Origin: Pseudoglutamicibacter cumminsii
GTDB lineage: Bacteria; Actinomycetota; Actinomycetes; Actinomycetales; Micrococcaceae
Direction: 5' to 3'
Assembly (NCBI RefSeq): GCF_003143995.1
Contig: NZ_QFWG01000002.1
Span: forward strand, 62,001-126,000
DNA: 64,000 nucleotides
In this document: positions 24,769 through 33,411 of the stretch, one piece after another
Numbering within the stretch: position 1 is the stretch's first letter
Layout of the letters: every line of letters starts with the position of its first letter
The notes under the pieces: generated by a model
What the model was told of the DNA's origin: nothing
The model's input: the letters and a program-made list of their open reading frames with translations, nothing else
Databases searched by the model: none
Translations under genes and position numbers: made by a program

Positions 24769-25914
24769 ATGACTGTGACGACTGTGTTTTCTTATCTCCC
24801 CGCGTACACCCCTAAGGGGGATTTGAACCTTTCCTTGGGTTCGACCTCCGAGCTGCTGATGCTGTTGGCGGCGATGGCGTACTCGGTGACGTTCGTGGTG
24901 TTCGCATACGACTTGGTGCGTTCTTCTCAGACGATTCGCGACATCGAGAAGTCGCTCGTGAAGGAAGAGAAACGTGCGCTGGCTGCCGCTGCGGCCGGTA
25001 AGGGCACGGCCGGCAATGTCACTCCGGGTTCGGTTGCGGTTGCTGAGCGTGATGTGTCGGAGACTGAGCGGGATACCGAGCGGGTGCGTCACCGGAACGC
25101 GACGGTGGATGGTCAGCTGGTCGATGACGACATGGACTACGACGAAAAGGCACCGACGCGCCGCTTGGCTCGGGTTGCGATCGCTTTGATGTGGTTGTCC
25201 TTCGCGATCCACGCCGCTGCCGTGGTGACCCGTTCGATCGCCGCGCAGCGCGTTCCGTGGGGCAACATGTACGAGTTCATGACCACGGGTGCGCTCGTGG
25301 TTGTTGCGGTGTACTTGGTCGCGCTCATGGTCAAGGACATCCGTTTCATGGGTGTGTTCGTCTCTGGCTTGGTCGTAGCGATGATGTGCTCGGCCACCAT
25401 GGCGTTCCCAACTCCCGTTCAGCACTTGCAGCCGGCGCTGCAGTCGCCGTGGTTGATCATTCACGTTTCGATCGCGGTATTGGCTTGCGCGCTGTTCACG
25501 TTGACGTTCGCGATGGCTGTCCTGCAACTCATTCAGTCACGCCGCCAGGCCGCGCTACTGGCTGGCCGCGAGGACAAACTGCCGTGGCTGCGTTTGGTGC
25601 CGTCCGCGGTGACGCTTGAGAACGTCGCTTACCGCATCAACGCGGTCGCATTCGTCGCCTGGACGCTGACGCTGATCTTGGGTGCCGTGTGGGCGAACGA
25701 AGCATGGGGTCGCCCGTGGGGCTGGGACACCAAGGAAGTCTGGACCTTCATCATCTGGGTTGTCTACGCAGGCTACTTGCACGCTAGGGCAACCCGCGGC
25801 TGGACCGGCGACCGCTCCGCATGGCTGAGCATCATCGGTTACGGCTGCATCATCTTCAACTTCACCGTCGTCAACACCGTGTTCGCGGGCCTGCACTCAT
25901 ACGCAGGCATCTAG
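24769..25914 (+). CDS. ccsB: cytochrome c biogenesis protein CcsB/CcsA (WWD domain)
   Basis: 381 residues. The haem-handling WWD-type motif WGRPWGWDTKEVW is at residues 313-325. Conserved histidines occur in hydrophobic context (IHAAAVVTR, IIHVSIAVLA, GYLHARATRGW), as expected for haem ligands. About eight TMs; a hydrophilic loop of about 75 residues after TM1 (Ala/Glu/Thr-rich) is longer than in most homologues. Last gene of the tlpA-ccdA-resB-ccsB operon; a strong terminator follows. Confidence 0.95.
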   Translation: MTVTTVFSYLPAYTPKGDLNLSLGSTSELLMLLAAMAYSVTFVVFAYDLVRSSQTIRDIEKSLVKEEKRALAAAAAGKGTAGNVTPGSVAVAERDVSETERDTERVRHRNATVDGQLVDDDMDYDEKAPTRRLARVAIALMWLSFAIHAAAVVTRSIAAQRVPWGNMYEFMTTGALVVVAVYLVALMVKDIRFMGVFVSGLVVAMMCSATMAFPTPVQHLQPALQSPWLIIHVSIAVLACALFTLTFAMAVLQLIQSRRQAALLAGREDKLPWLRLVPSAVTLENVAYRINAVAFVAWTLTLILGAVWANEAWGRPWGWDTKEVWTFIIWVVYAGYLHARATRGWTGDRSAWLSIIGYGCIIFNFTVVNTVFAGLHSYAGI

Positions 25915-25950
25915 CGGCTGACGGGCGCGGCGGCCGCTAGTGTGGCCGTT

Positions 25951-25999
25951 AACGTGGGTGGCCGGGGCTCCTTGTCGGAGTCCCGGCCACCCACGTTTA
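25951..25999. terminator. bidirectional terminator after ccsB
   Basis: Arms 25951-25966 and 25982-25997 (AACGTGGGTGGCCGGG and its complement) are perfect, with an inner CTCC/GGAG stem and TTT after. It separates ccsB from the minus-strand gene ending at 26020. Confidence 0.85.
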
Positions 26000-26019
26000 A
26001 CTGCTATGTGTTCCGCTGT

Positions 26020-26382
26020 TTATGCGGCGTGGGGGATGGATTCGCGCTTGCGCACCATCACGATGCCGATGAGCGCTAGCGTTACCGCGAGGACGAGGTC
26101 TGCAGGGGTCACGAAGTAGGCGTCGTAGAGGAACTGCTCGGCGGTGAAAAGCGCGCACCGCAGAATCGCGAGGACTGCGACGGTAGCTACGAGGCCAGGG
26201 GCGTAGGTGGTCTTATCGCGGGCCATGAGCGCTGCCGCGATCAGCGGGATAATCAGCGAGACGCCCCACACGGTGAGTACCAGGCCGCGCGGCGGAAGCG
26301 CCGAACTCACGATGAGAACGAGCAAGAACACGTGATACACAGCCGGCGCGAAAAGAAGCACGCAGATCGATTTGCGGTTCAC
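26020..26382 (-). CDS. small four-TM membrane protein, function unknown
   Basis: 120 residues, with hydrophobic segments ICVLLFAPAVYHVFLLVLIVSSA, LVLTVWGVSLIIPLIAAALMA, LVATVAVLAILRCALFTAEQ and ADLVLAVTLALIGIVMV, ending in a basic tail. I do not recognise the family. It directly abuts the gene at 26383 (no gap) and lies last in a three-gene minus-strand unit headed by the PLDc_N-like gene. Confidence 0.65.
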   Translation of the reverse strand: MNRKSICVLLFAPAVYHVFLLVLIVSSALPPRGLVLTVWGVSLIIPLIAAALMARDKTTYAPGLVATVAVLAILRCALFTAEQFLYDAYFVTPADLVLAVTLALIGIVMVRKRESIPHAA

Positions 26383-26670
26383 TTAGTCACCATCCTGAGG
26401 GCTTTGGTTTCCCTGGTTTTTACGGCGGAACTGTTCTTCGTAGGGGTTCTCACGAGTTTCGAAAAACGGGGACTCTTCGAGGTGCATCCCGGCTTCCTTA
26501 TCGCGGCGATCACCACGCATGAGCCACACAATGAACGTCGCGAAAATCGCGATCAAAACGAAAACGCCCACCGTTCCCAGGATCACCGGAAGCCACGTCG
26601 GCTGACTATCCGTGACCGGGCCATCGTAATGCGTCGGATTCAACGGCAGTACCGTCAGCAGATGCATCAC
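26383..26670 (-). CDS. small single-TM protein, function unknown
   Basis: 95 residues. One strong TM (WLPVILGTVGVFVLIAIFATFIVWLM) is followed by a charged tail with FFETRENPYEEQFRRKNQ. It overlaps the upstream gene by ATGA and abuts the downstream one, so it is translated as part of a three-gene operon. Family not recognised. Confidence 0.65.
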   Translation of the reverse strand: MMHLLTVLPLNPTHYDGPVTDSQPTWLPVILGTVGVFVLIAIFATFIVWLMRGDRRDKEAGMHLEESPFFETRENPYEEQFRRKNQGNQSPQDGD

Positions 26671-27119
26671 AGTCGGCCACCGCCAGTCGAGCCGCCTTCG
26701 GAGTCGTTCTCGGCGCTGTCATCGCCATCGCGCTCTGCTGATTCGTCCCGTTCGGTTCGCCGGTCCTGGTCCGCGGCCTGTTCACGCTCACGCAACGCGG
26801 CTTCCCGCGCCTCAAGTTCCTTTTCGCGGCGCAACGCGTCCTGCTGCATCTTCTTCCGGTCCCGCTCAAGGTTCAAGCGTTCAAGGAACGCCGCATCGTC
26901 ATCTGGGCCCTTGCCGCGGGGAGCGGCAGCCGGCGCAGTCTTATCCGAACCCAGGGTCAACCACAGCACCGCGCCAACCACCGGCAACACGATGATCGCG
27001 GCGATCCACACACCCTTCGGGAGAGAACGCACGCGATGCTGAGGCGTCCCGATCGCGTTGAACAACGCGTACAGGATAAAAACAAGAACCAGTGGAACGA
27101 TGAATACGAGCCAACGCAT
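26667..27119 (-). CDS. PLD nuclease N-terminal (PLDc_N)-like two-TM protein with coiled-coil tail
   Basis: 150 residues from the ATG at 27119. TM1 (LVFIVPLVLVFILYALFNAI) and TM2 (GVWIAAIIVLPVVGAVLWLTLG) with the short loop RSLPKGVW match the PLDc_N module of actinobacteria. The rest is a highly charged Glu/Arg coiled coil (LEREKELEARE-like) and an Asp/Ser/Gly tail. I choose 27119 over 27128 because a TAGAAT -10 box ends seven bases upstream, consistent with a leaderless transcript, and neither has a ribosome site. Divergent from the DUF4229 gene. Confidence 0.72.
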   Translation of the reverse strand: MRWLVFIVPLVLVFILYALFNAIGTPQHRVRSLPKGVWIAAIIVLPVVGAVLWLTLGSDKTAPAAAPRGKGPDDDAAFLERLNLERDRKKMQQDALRREKELEAREAALREREQAADQDRRTERDESAERDGDDSAENDSEGGSTGGGRL

Positions 27120-27126
27120 ACGGTCC

Positions 27127-27132
27127 ATTCTA
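27127..27132 (-). promoter_or_regulatory. -10 box of PLDc_N-like gene, leaderless configuration
   Basis: Minus strand: TAGAAT, GGACCGT, ATG at 27119. Confidence 0.45.
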
Positions 27133-27168
27133 GTTTGCGGCCAGCACGGCCCCTCCACAGGTCACCGT

Positions 27169-27174
27169 TAGACT
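27169..27174 (+). promoter_or_regulatory. -10 box of DUF4229 gene, leaderless configuration
   Basis: TAGACT, GGTGCG, then GTG at 27181. The extended match TAGACTGGTGC is shared with menD at 63299. Confidence 0.55.
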
Positions 27175-27180
27175 GGTGCG

Positions 27181-27516
27181 GTGAAGGTTTTTTGGATGGG
27201 TTTGATCCGCGGCGTGATTCTGATTGGCGTCGCGATGCTCGTGTACTACTTTTTCGCGTTCAACCGTTGGCCAGTCGGCGGCGCTATCGCGTCAGTGATT
27301 GTGGGTGCGGTTGTCTCGTTCGCGGTCACGTTCCTGTTCATGAACAAAGCCCAAGCTGAGGCTAGCCAGCAGTTCCGCCGCGCACTCAACCGCCGCAAAG
27401 ACGAAACCGAAGCCACGAAGGCCCCTAAGACGGAAGCGCCGAGCGACGAAGACGTCGAAGACGCCTACCTCGACGCGCAAGACAGCAGCGCGCAAGACGA
27501 CCTCGCGGACCGCTAG
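27181..27516 (+). CDS. DUF4229 family two-TM protein
   Basis: 111 residues, GTG start. Two TMs, MGLIRGVILIGVAMLVYYFF and GAIASVIVGAVVSFAVTFLFM, are followed by a charged tail rich in Glu/Asp/Lys. The pattern is that of DUF4229, small actinobacterial membrane proteins often next to menaquinone genes; function unknown. No ribosome site; a TAGACT box six bases upstream implies leaderless initiation. A 17-bp terminator lies between it and the convergent menA. Confidence 0.72.
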   Translation: MKVFWMGLIRGVILIGVAMLVYYFFAFNRWPVGGAIASVIVGAVVSFAVTFLFMNKAQAEASQQFRRALNRRKDETEATKAPKTEAPSDEDVEDAYLDAQDSSAQDDLADR

Positions 27517-27539
27517 AACGGCACACACTTAAACGGATA

Positions 27540-27583
27540 CGGCCGCCGCATCAACCATCCCGGTTGATGCGGCGGCCGCTCTT
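27540..27583. terminator. bidirectional terminator between DUF4229 and menA
   Basis: Perfect 17-bp arms 27540-27556 and 27562-27578 (CGGCCGCCGCATCAACC and complement), a 5-nt loop, then CTCTTT. Confidence 0.85.
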
Positions 27584-27592
27584 TGAGGACCG

Positions 27593-28486
27593 CTAGGCCA
27601 TCAGAAGCTTATTGATCACGACAGCGAACGAGAACAGCACAGCGAAAACCACTTGAATCAGGCTCGTGGTTGCGAGCGCCGGAATGAGGTCGCGGCGGTC
27701 CTGCGCCGTCAACACCGCGGCGCACGGCTTGAACGCAACAACGAACGTCAACAACACCACGAAAAGCCACGTGTTCGTGACAAACCCGAGGCTCACCGGC
27801 CCCAAGATCGCAACGACGATCATCAGAACATAGATCAGGCGCGCCGGACGGTCCCCAACACGCACCGCGAGCGTGCGCTTGCCCGCGGCACGGTCGGTCG
27901 GCACGTCACGAATGTTGTTGACCATCAACAAAGCAGTAGCGATCAACCCTACGGAGATCGCACCGAGCCACGAATGCCCCGTCAAACGCCCCAACTGGGT
28001 GTAGGTCGTGCCGACCGTGGCAACGAGGCCAAAGAAAATGAACACGAACAGCTCGCCCAAACCGAGGTAACCGTACGGGTTCTTACCGCCCGTGTAACCC
28101 CACGCCGCAGCGATCGCGAGCGCACCCACGATCAGCAAGACCCACGTCTGCGTCATCCAAACGAGACCCAGGCCAGCGGCCGCCGCCAACCCGAAGCACA
28201 AGAACGAGGCAAACTTGACCGCCCGCGGGCTCGCCGCCCCGGACCCAGTGAGCCGGAACGGACCCACACGGTTGTCATCGGTGCCGCGCACGCCATCGGA
28301 ATAGTCGTTCGCGTAGTTGACCCCGATCTGCAGCAACAGCGACACCACCAGAGCAAGCAACGCCGGAATCCACTTGACCGAACCCGACGCCGCGTAACCC
28401 GCCGCAACACCCACCACCACGGGTGAGACGGCCATCGGGAGCGTGCGCAGGCGAGCGCCAGAAATCCATTGTGAGGCAGTGGCCAC
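27593..28486 (-). CDS. menA: 1,4-dihydroxy-2-naphthoate polyprenyltransferase
   Basis: 297 residues, UbiA superfamily, eight to nine TMs. The prenyl-diphosphate Mg sites are visible as VNYANDYSDGVRGTD (NxxxDxxxD) and VNNIRDVPTDRAAGKRT (DxxxD). It attaches the isoprenoid tail to DHNA, making demethylmenaquinone in the membrane. It is downstream of menB-menE on the same strand; 51 bp separate it from menE, with GAAAGGA upstream of its ATG. Confidence 0.96.
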   Translation of the reverse strand: MATASQWISGARLRTLPMAVSPVVVGVAAGYAASGSVKWIPALLALVVSLLLQIGVNYANDYSDGVRGTDDNRVGPFRLTGSGAASPRAVKFASFLCFGLAAAAGLGLVWMTQTWVLLIVGALAIAAAWGYTGGKNPYGYLGLGELFVFIFFGLVATVGTTYTQLGRLTGHSWLGAISVGLIATALLMVNNIRDVPTDRAAGKRTLAVRVGDRPARLIYVLMIVVAILGPVSLGFVTNTWLFVVLLTFVVAFKPCAAVLTAQDRRDLIPALATTSLIQVVFAVLFSFAVVINKLLMA

Positions 28487-28537
28487 GAAGAACGAGGTCC
28501 TTTCTAAAAAGACGTAACGGGTAAATGAACCCGCTAG

Positions 28538-29785
28538 TTAGATTAGCGTGCTCAAGCGAGTAACCGCGGCTTGCCGGTCAGGTTTGTGGTTGCTGAGCCG
28601 CGGGATCGCGTCGGCCCGGATCACGACGCGGGGTACGGCTGCCGCTGAAACGTTCGCCTTCACTGTAGCGGCAATGTCGGTCTCGGTTGCGTCCCCCGCA
28701 TAGATGAGGCCGACCGTCTGCCCCCACTCGGGGTGCGGGACCGGAACCACGACGGCTTCGCGGACCGACGGCATCGACTCGATGGCCGCCAGGATGCGGG
28801 CCGCGGAAACCTTGACGCCGCCGGTGTTGATGACGTCATCGATGCGGCCGCGGATCTGAAGCACGCCGTTGGGCAGGAGAGTGCCGAGGTCGTCCGTGAC
28901 ATACCAGCGGGTCGGGTGTGCGTGGCTCATACGCGGATCGGGGGAGTGCGTCACGAAGTGCTGCTCGGTGCGTTCCGGGTCGCCGATATACCCAGCCGCG
29001 ACCTGCGGGCCGCCCAAGCTGACACGGCCGTCGGAATCGATCGAGATCGAAACACCCGGCAGCGGCTCGCCGTCGTACACGCACCCGCCGCAGGTCTCGG
29101 CGGAACCGTAGGTCAACACGACTGGGATGCCGAGTTCGCGTGCGCGTTCGAGTGTGGCCGGCGGGGTGGCGCCGCCACCCACCAGAACGGCGGCGTAACG
29201 CTTGAGCGCGTTGATGCCTTGGGGTGATTCCAGGAGGCGTGTCAGCTGGGTCGGGACCAGGGAGGTCAGCAGACGCGGCGGCTGCGGAGAATCAGTACCG
29301 TGGCGTGCGCTGTTGGCGAGTTCGTCAGTCGCGGCGGCAAAGGCTTCAGCAGTGAACCGCGAACGCAGATCCATCGTTACGAGCGTGGTGCCCGCGAGCA
29401 CAGTCCGCGAAACCACCGCGAGCCCAGCAACATAATGCAGTGGCAACGCAAGCAGCCAATGGCCGGCACCGATCCGCTGAGCGGTCGCGGCCGCGGAAGC
29501 CTTGAGAGCATCAGCCGGCAAGGCTGTGCGCTTAGGCATCCCGGTAGACCCCGATGTGCGGATCACCGCCGCGGTACCCTCCGGAGCATCTTCCGGATGC
29601 TCGACCACGAACGGGATACCGGCTTCCGTGCTTGTGTCAGCGGAGTCAGCGGGCGCCTCAACGATCTCAACCGCAGGGCCCGCGCCCTCTAGCGCGGCGG
29701 CAAGCCGGGCACGCACATCCGCAACAGCAGAAGCGAACGCGTGCGCCGCATCGTCAGACCCCGCATCGTTACGCAAAACAGACAC
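28538..29785 (-). CDS. menE: o-succinylbenzoate-CoA ligase (AMP-dependent)
   Basis: About 415 residues, ANL superfamily. P-loop VIRTSGSTGMPKRTALP, aromatic motif TYGSAETCGG, the hinge GRIDDVINTGGVKVS and the end KPDRQAAV with the adenylation Lys near SNHKPD. It converts OSB to OSB-CoA for MenB. I choose the GTG at 29785, five bases past the menB stop; an upstream in-frame start at 29857 would overlap menB by about 70 bases. Shorter than free-standing MenE of Bacillus (about 490), as in other actinobacteria. Confidence 0.9.
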   Translation of the reverse strand: MSVLRNDAGSDDAAHAFASAVADVRARLAAALEGAGPAVEIVEAPADSADTSTEAGIPFVVEHPEDAPEGTAAVIRTSGSTGMPKRTALPADALKASAAATAQRIGAGHWLLALPLHYVAGLAVVSRTVLAGTTLVTMDLRSRFTAEAFAAATDELANSARHGTDSPQPPRLLTSLVPTQLTRLLESPQGINALKRYAAVLVGGGATPPATLERARELGIPVVLTYGSAETCGGCVYDGEPLPGVSISIDSDGRVSLGGPQVAAGYIGDPERTEQHFVTHSPDPRMSHAHPTRWYVTDDLGTLLPNGVLQIRGRIDDVINTGGVKVSAARILAAIESMPSVREAVVVPVPHPEWGQTVGLIYAGDATETDIAATVKANVSAAAVPRVVIRADAIPRLSNHKPDRQAAVTRLSTLI

Positions 29786-29789
29786 TGAA

Positions 29790-30749
29790 TCAGAAGTAGT
29801 ACGGGTGGGCCGACCAGTCCGGATCGCGCTTCTCAAGGAACGCGTCCCGGCCCTCAACGGCCTCGTCCGTCATGTAGGCCAGGCGCGTAGCCTCGCCGGC
29901 GAAAACCTGCTGGCCCGCAATACCGTCATCGACAGCGTTGAACGCGAACTTCAACATGCGGATTGCCTGAGGCGACTGGCGAGCGATATCCGCCGCGTAC
30001 TCCAGCGCGACCTTCTCAAGCTCGGCATGCGGAACCGCGGCGTTGACCGCGCCAGCATCCACCATGTCCTGAGCCGAATACTCGCGAGCCAAGAAGAAAA
30101 TCTCACGCGCCTTCTTCTGACCAATCTGGCGAGCCAACAGCGCCGAACCGTAACCGGCGTCGAAGGAGCCAACTGTGGCGTCAGTCTGTTTGAACTTACC
30201 GTGCTCAGCCGAAGCGATCGTCAGGTCCGCGACCACATGCAGCGAGTGCCCGCCACCGGCAGCCCAACCGTTCACGACCGCGATCACGACCTTAGGCATC
30301 GTGCGGATCAGGCGCTGAACCTCAAGAATGTGCAGACGACCGGCGCGGGCAGGGTCGATCGTCTCGCGCGTCTCGCCCGCGGCATAACGGTAGCCATCAC
30401 GGCCGCGAATACGCTGGTCCCCACCCGAGCAGAACGAATGCCCGCCGTCCTTAGGGGACGGGCCGTTACCCGTGAGGATCACAGTGCCCACATCGCCAGT
30501 CATGCGGGCGTGATCCAACGCCCGGTACAACTCGTCGACCGTCCCAGGGCGGAACGCGTTACGCACCTCCGGGCGGTCGAACGCGATGCGGACCGCACCC
30601 AGATCGCGCACAACGGCGCCGCTGGCGTCCCGCTCAACCTGGCGGTGGTAGGTGATGTCCTGGAAATCAAAACCCTCAACAACGCGCCACGCGGTGGGGT
30701 CGAAAACGTCAGAAACCTTCTCAGGCAAAACAGAATCTTGAGCAGTCAC
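29790..30749 (-). CDS. menB: 1,4-dihydroxy-2-naphthoyl-CoA synthase
   Basis: 319 residues, crotonase fold. Typical MenB wording: ITYHRQ, VRIAFDRPEVRNAFRPGTVDEL, FCSGGDQRIRG, the oxyanion region VVNGWAAGGGHSLHVVADLTIAS, VGSFDAGYGSALLARQIG and KKAREIFFLAREYSA. It cyclises OSB-CoA to DHNA-CoA. GTG start with a TAGACT box six bases upstream, so probably the leaderless first gene of menB-menE-menA. Confidence 0.97.
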   Translation of the reverse strand: MTAQDSVLPEKVSDVFDPTAWRVVEGFDFQDITYHRQVERDASGAVVRDLGAVRIAFDRPEVRNAFRPGTVDELYRALDHARMTGDVGTVILTGNGPSPKDGGHSFCSGGDQRIRGRDGYRYAAGETRETIDPARAGRLHILEVQRLIRTMPKVVIAVVNGWAAGGGHSLHVVADLTIASAEHGKFKQTDATVGSFDAGYGSALLARQIGQKKAREIFFLAREYSAQDMVDAGAVNAAVPHAELEKVALEYAADIARQSPQAIRMLKFAFNAVDDGIAGQQVFAGEATRLAYMTDEAVEGRDAFLEKRDPDWSAHPYYF

Positions 30750-30755
30750 ACGCCC

Positions 30756-30761
30756 AGTCTA
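30756..30761 (-). promoter_or_regulatory. -10 box of menB, leaderless configuration
   Basis: Minus strand: TAGACT, GGGCGT, then the GTG at 30749. Confidence 0.5.
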
Positions 30762-30836
30762 GTTGACACGGCACACGCCAAGCCGGGCGTTACTGGGCCA
30801 GCGTCACTGGGCGGGCATTACAGTGCTGAGGCCGAG

Positions 30837-31556
30837 TCACATGACCGCGGACGTGACCCCGGACTGCAACAACGCCCACCACGTAAAGCCGAACAATGCC
30901 AAGTGATACGTGACCATCACGGCAACCGAATGAGCCTGGTCCCGGCTCACAAACTGCTTCCACCCCAGCAACGCGTCCGAAGCATAAAAGAGCAAAGCCG
31001 CACCAATAACCCACCAGCCACCAGGCTGGCGAACATGCAACGACGCAGCCAACACCATCGTCGAAATCAAAGCAATATAGACCGTGGTCACCAGGCTCAG
31101 GTGATCACGATGCGCGGCCCGAATCAGCCGCAAACCCACGGCAAAGAAGCCGGCCACCACCACGATGCCGGCGACGAGCAAGCCGATCCAGCCGCCCTCG
31201 GGCATACCCGGCTCAGCACCTCGTTGAACCGGCCCGGCCCAGGCGCGCCACGTCAACGTCACCGTCAAGACCGCCTGCGCGCCCCCAAACGCCAACGCCC
31301 CATACATGAAGCGCCCGCGGTCCAACAGCAGAAGATCGCCCAGCAACGCGAAACACAAAGCACCCGCAACGAGCGTCGATGCCCAGGCAGGATGCGGACG
31401 CGTCAGGCCCGTCAGCACCACGCTCGCCGTCAACAACGCGGGAACCGACGCCTTCGTGACCCAACGCCACGTGCCCTCGGTGCGCGGAGTCAGAATCCAG
31501 TCCGCGATCGCGGCAACCCCGGCAAGGATCAAACACACTACGGCGACAACCGGCAT
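30837..31556 (-). CDS. YhhN family (lysoplasmalogenase-like) membrane protein
   Basis: 239 residues with about eight TMs. Conserved acidic intramembrane motifs CFALLGDLLLL and LLFYASDALLGWKQF match the YhhN/TMEM86 family, whose animal members hydrolyse lysoplasmalogen; the bacterial role is uncertain. A ribosome site AGGAGC precedes the ATG. The gene starts 11 bp after the thioesterase stop, so the two are likely co-transcribed. Confidence 0.82.
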   Translation of the reverse strand: MPVVAVVCLILAGVAAIADWILTPRTEGTWRWVTKASVPALLTASVVLTGLTRPHPAWASTLVAGALCFALLGDLLLLDRGRFMYGALAFGGAQAVLTVTLTWRAWAGPVQRGAEPGMPEGGWIGLLVAGIVVVAGFFAVGLRLIRAAHRDHLSLVTTVYIALISTMVLAASLHVRQPGGWWVIGAALLFYASDALLGWKQFVSRDQAHSVAVMVTYHLALFGFTWWALLQSGVTSAVM

Positions 31557-31567
31557 GGGAACAGCTC

Positions 31568-32032
31568 CTAGACGTCCAACGAGAACAAGCTCGACGTCGC
31601 GCTAGCCAACAACGTGCCGTCCTCGGCATACAACTTGCCAGTCGTCACCGTGACAGAGCGGCCCGACTTCTCGACCTCGCCCACAACACGCATCAGGCCA
31701 GACGCAAGCGTTACGGGGCGAAGCATCCGAACGTGCAGGTCCATCGTCGTGAACGCGTGGCCCGGCCGCGACATCGTATCCGCGGCCATGCCGCACGCGT
31801 TATCCAGAAGGGTAGAAACGAAACCTCCATGCCCCGAACCGATCTTGTTCAGGAACTCCGGCTTCATCTGGCACGTCAGTTCCACCGCGCCCTCGCGGGC
31901 ATCAACCAGGCGGACACCCAGCAGCTTGTTAAACGGTGCCGGCGCAATCTCGCCGTTGATCTGGGTGTGTAACACCTCAAGACCCGTGCGGTCGATGTGC
32001 AAATTGCGGTGTTTAGAATCTTCCAAGGCCAT
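31568..32032 (-). CDS. PaaI-type hotdog thioesterase
   Basis: 154 residues from the ATG at 32032. Hotdog fold: FNKLLGVRLVDAREGAVELTCQ, then FLNKIGSGHGGFVSTLLDNACGMAA containing the HGG(x)xxxLxD catalytic signature, and TTMDLHVRMLRPV. It hydrolyses acyl- or aryl-CoA; the substrate is unknown. A longer frame to 32170 runs into the symporter gene. TAAACT seven bases before the ATG suggests a leaderless start inside the 28-bp gap after the symporter. Confidence 0.85.
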   Translation of the reverse strand: MALEDSKHRNLHIDRTGLEVLHTQINGEIAPAPFNKLLGVRLVDAREGAVELTCQMKPEFLNKIGSGHGGFVSTLLDNACGMAADTMSRPGHAFTTMDLHVRMLRPVTLASGLMRVVGEVEKSGRSVTVTTGKLYAEDGTLLASATSSLFSLDV

Positions 32033-32039
32033 GCAACCT

Positions 32040-32045
32040 AGTTTA
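32040..32045 (-). promoter_or_regulatory. -10 box of thioesterase gene, leaderless configuration
   Basis: Minus strand: TAAACT, AGGTTGC, ATG at 32032. Confidence 0.4.
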
Positions 32046-32060
32046 GGCCGCGCAGACGCC

Positions 32061-33344
32061 TTAGCTTTCCTCGACGAACTCCGGCTCCTCCAAAGCCTCT
32101 GGTTCCACGTCCTTGCGGTTGCGAGCCAAACGGTCAACGACCATCGCAATAGCGCCGTCACCCGTAACATTCGCGGCAGTACCGAAGGAATCCAGCGCGA
32201 TGTAGGTCGCGAACATCAGGCCAATCTGAGCCTCATTGAAGCCCAACATCGAACCCAACAGGCCCGAAGCCGCAGCGATCGCACCACCCGGAACGCCCGG
32301 TGCCGCAATCATCATGACGCCCAGCATCAGGATGAACGGCAAGTAGTGGCCAAACGCAATATCCGTGCCGGACAGCATCATGACCGCAAGCGAGAACAGA
32401 ACGATCTTCACCATCGAACCCGAAAGGTGGATGGTCGCGCACAGCGGAATCACGAAGTTTCGAACCGGATCCGAAACTTTGTTCTTCTTAGCCGCCTCGA
32501 TCGTGACCGGAATGGTCGCGGCGCTCGAAGCGGTACCCAACGCCGTGACATACGCCGAACGCATGTTCCACAGCGACTTCAACGGGCGGCGGCCCGCAAC
32601 AGCGCCAGCGATCAGGTACTGAAGTACCAACACAGTCAACGTCAACAACAGCGCAACCAAAGCGACCAGCAGGAAGTTGCTGACCACGTCGCCCACAGCA
32701 CCCGAAAGCGTCAGGTCCATGAAGATGCCGAAAATGAACAGCGGGAGACCAGGGATGATGATGTTGCGGATCAGCTTGTCAACGATCTTGCGGAAATCAA
32801 CCGCCGCATCGAACAGTGCGTTCGACTTGATCGCAGTGAGCCCCAGGCCCAAAATGAACGCCAAAACCAGCGCCGGCAAAACCTCGATTGCCGGAGGCAA
32901 CACGATCTCCGGAACAACAGGCTCCTCAGAGGCCTCCTGAACAATCGCGAAATACGGGTTAATGCCCGCGCTCGCCTCACCGATGTTTGGCGCGTGTCCA
33001 TTCAAGAACGACGGGAACACTGAATACGCCACGACATAAGCCAACACGCCAGCAGCGATCGTGGAACCGTAGGCAATTCCGGCCGTCATACCCAAAAGCT
33101 TGCCGGCGCCACGACCCAACTCAGCGATAGCCGGCAAAACCAAGCCCAAAATGATCAGCGGGATCGCAAACGTCAAGATCCCGGAGAACAGAGAGTTATA
33201 GGTCATGAAAACGCGAGCGAGCCAGCCCGGCATGATCGAGGCCTTGTCGGCCCCCTCGCCGTAGGTAGGCAACGTCAGCGCGATGCTGGCGACAATGGCG
33301 ATCAGCACCCAGGCAAGCAGGGGGAGACGGCGGAAGAAAGACAT
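32061..33344 (-). CDS. dicarboxylate/amino acid:cation symporter (DAACS)
   Basis: 427 residues with the GltPh-like plan: eight TMs and two re-entrant hairpins. The HP1 serine-rich loop is seen as ALGTASSAATIPVT, TM7 as HLSGSMVKIVLFS, HP2 as APGVPGGAIAAASGLLG and TM8 as DSFGTAANVTGDGAIAMVVDR. It takes up a dicarboxylate or acidic/neutral amino acid with Na+ or H+. Divergent from paaJ; the shared 210-bp spacer has repeated TGACTCA sequences. Confidence 0.9.
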   Translation of the reverse strand: MSFFRRLPLLAWVLIAIVASIALTLPTYGEGADKASIMPGWLARVFMTYNSLFSGILTFAIPLIILGLVLPAIAELGRGAGKLLGMTAGIAYGSTIAAGVLAYVVAYSVFPSFLNGHAPNIGEASAGINPYFAIVQEASEEPVVPEIVLPPAIEVLPALVLAFILGLGLTAIKSNALFDAAVDFRKIVDKLIRNIIIPGLPLFIFGIFMDLTLSGAVGDVVSNFLLVALVALLLTLTVLVLQYLIAGAVAGRRPLKSLWNMRSAYVTALGTASSAATIPVTIEAAKKNKVSDPVRNFVIPLCATIHLSGSMVKIVLFSLAVMMLSGTDIAFGHYLPFILMLGVMMIAAPGVPGGAIAAASGLLGSMLGFNEAQIGLMFATYIALDSFGTAANVTGDGAIAMVVDRLARNRKDVEPEALEEPEFVEES

Positions 33345-33370
33345 GATTCCTTCTCAATAATCGGGGCGAA

Positions 33371-33411
33371 ATGACTCAGAGGTAATGACTCATTGCAAGA
33401 CGGTAATAACT
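33371..33411. promoter_or_regulatory. direct repeats between symporter and paaJ
   Basis: ATGACTCA at 33371-33378 and 33385-33392, 14 bp apart. GGTAATGACT (33381-33390) is echoed by GGTAATAACT (33402-33411). They lie 27-67 bp before the symporter start. A binding site for an unknown regulator is possible. Confidence 0.3.

Noticed and set aside
29502-31571. 689-codon plus-strand frame across menE, menB and the YhhN gene
   Set aside because: It spans three well-recognised minus-strand genes and has an Arg/His-rich composition.
33371-33392. AP-1-like TGACTCA as a defined bacterial operator
   Set aside because: The repeat is real but matches no bacterial regulator I can name with confidence, so it is listed only at low confidence.
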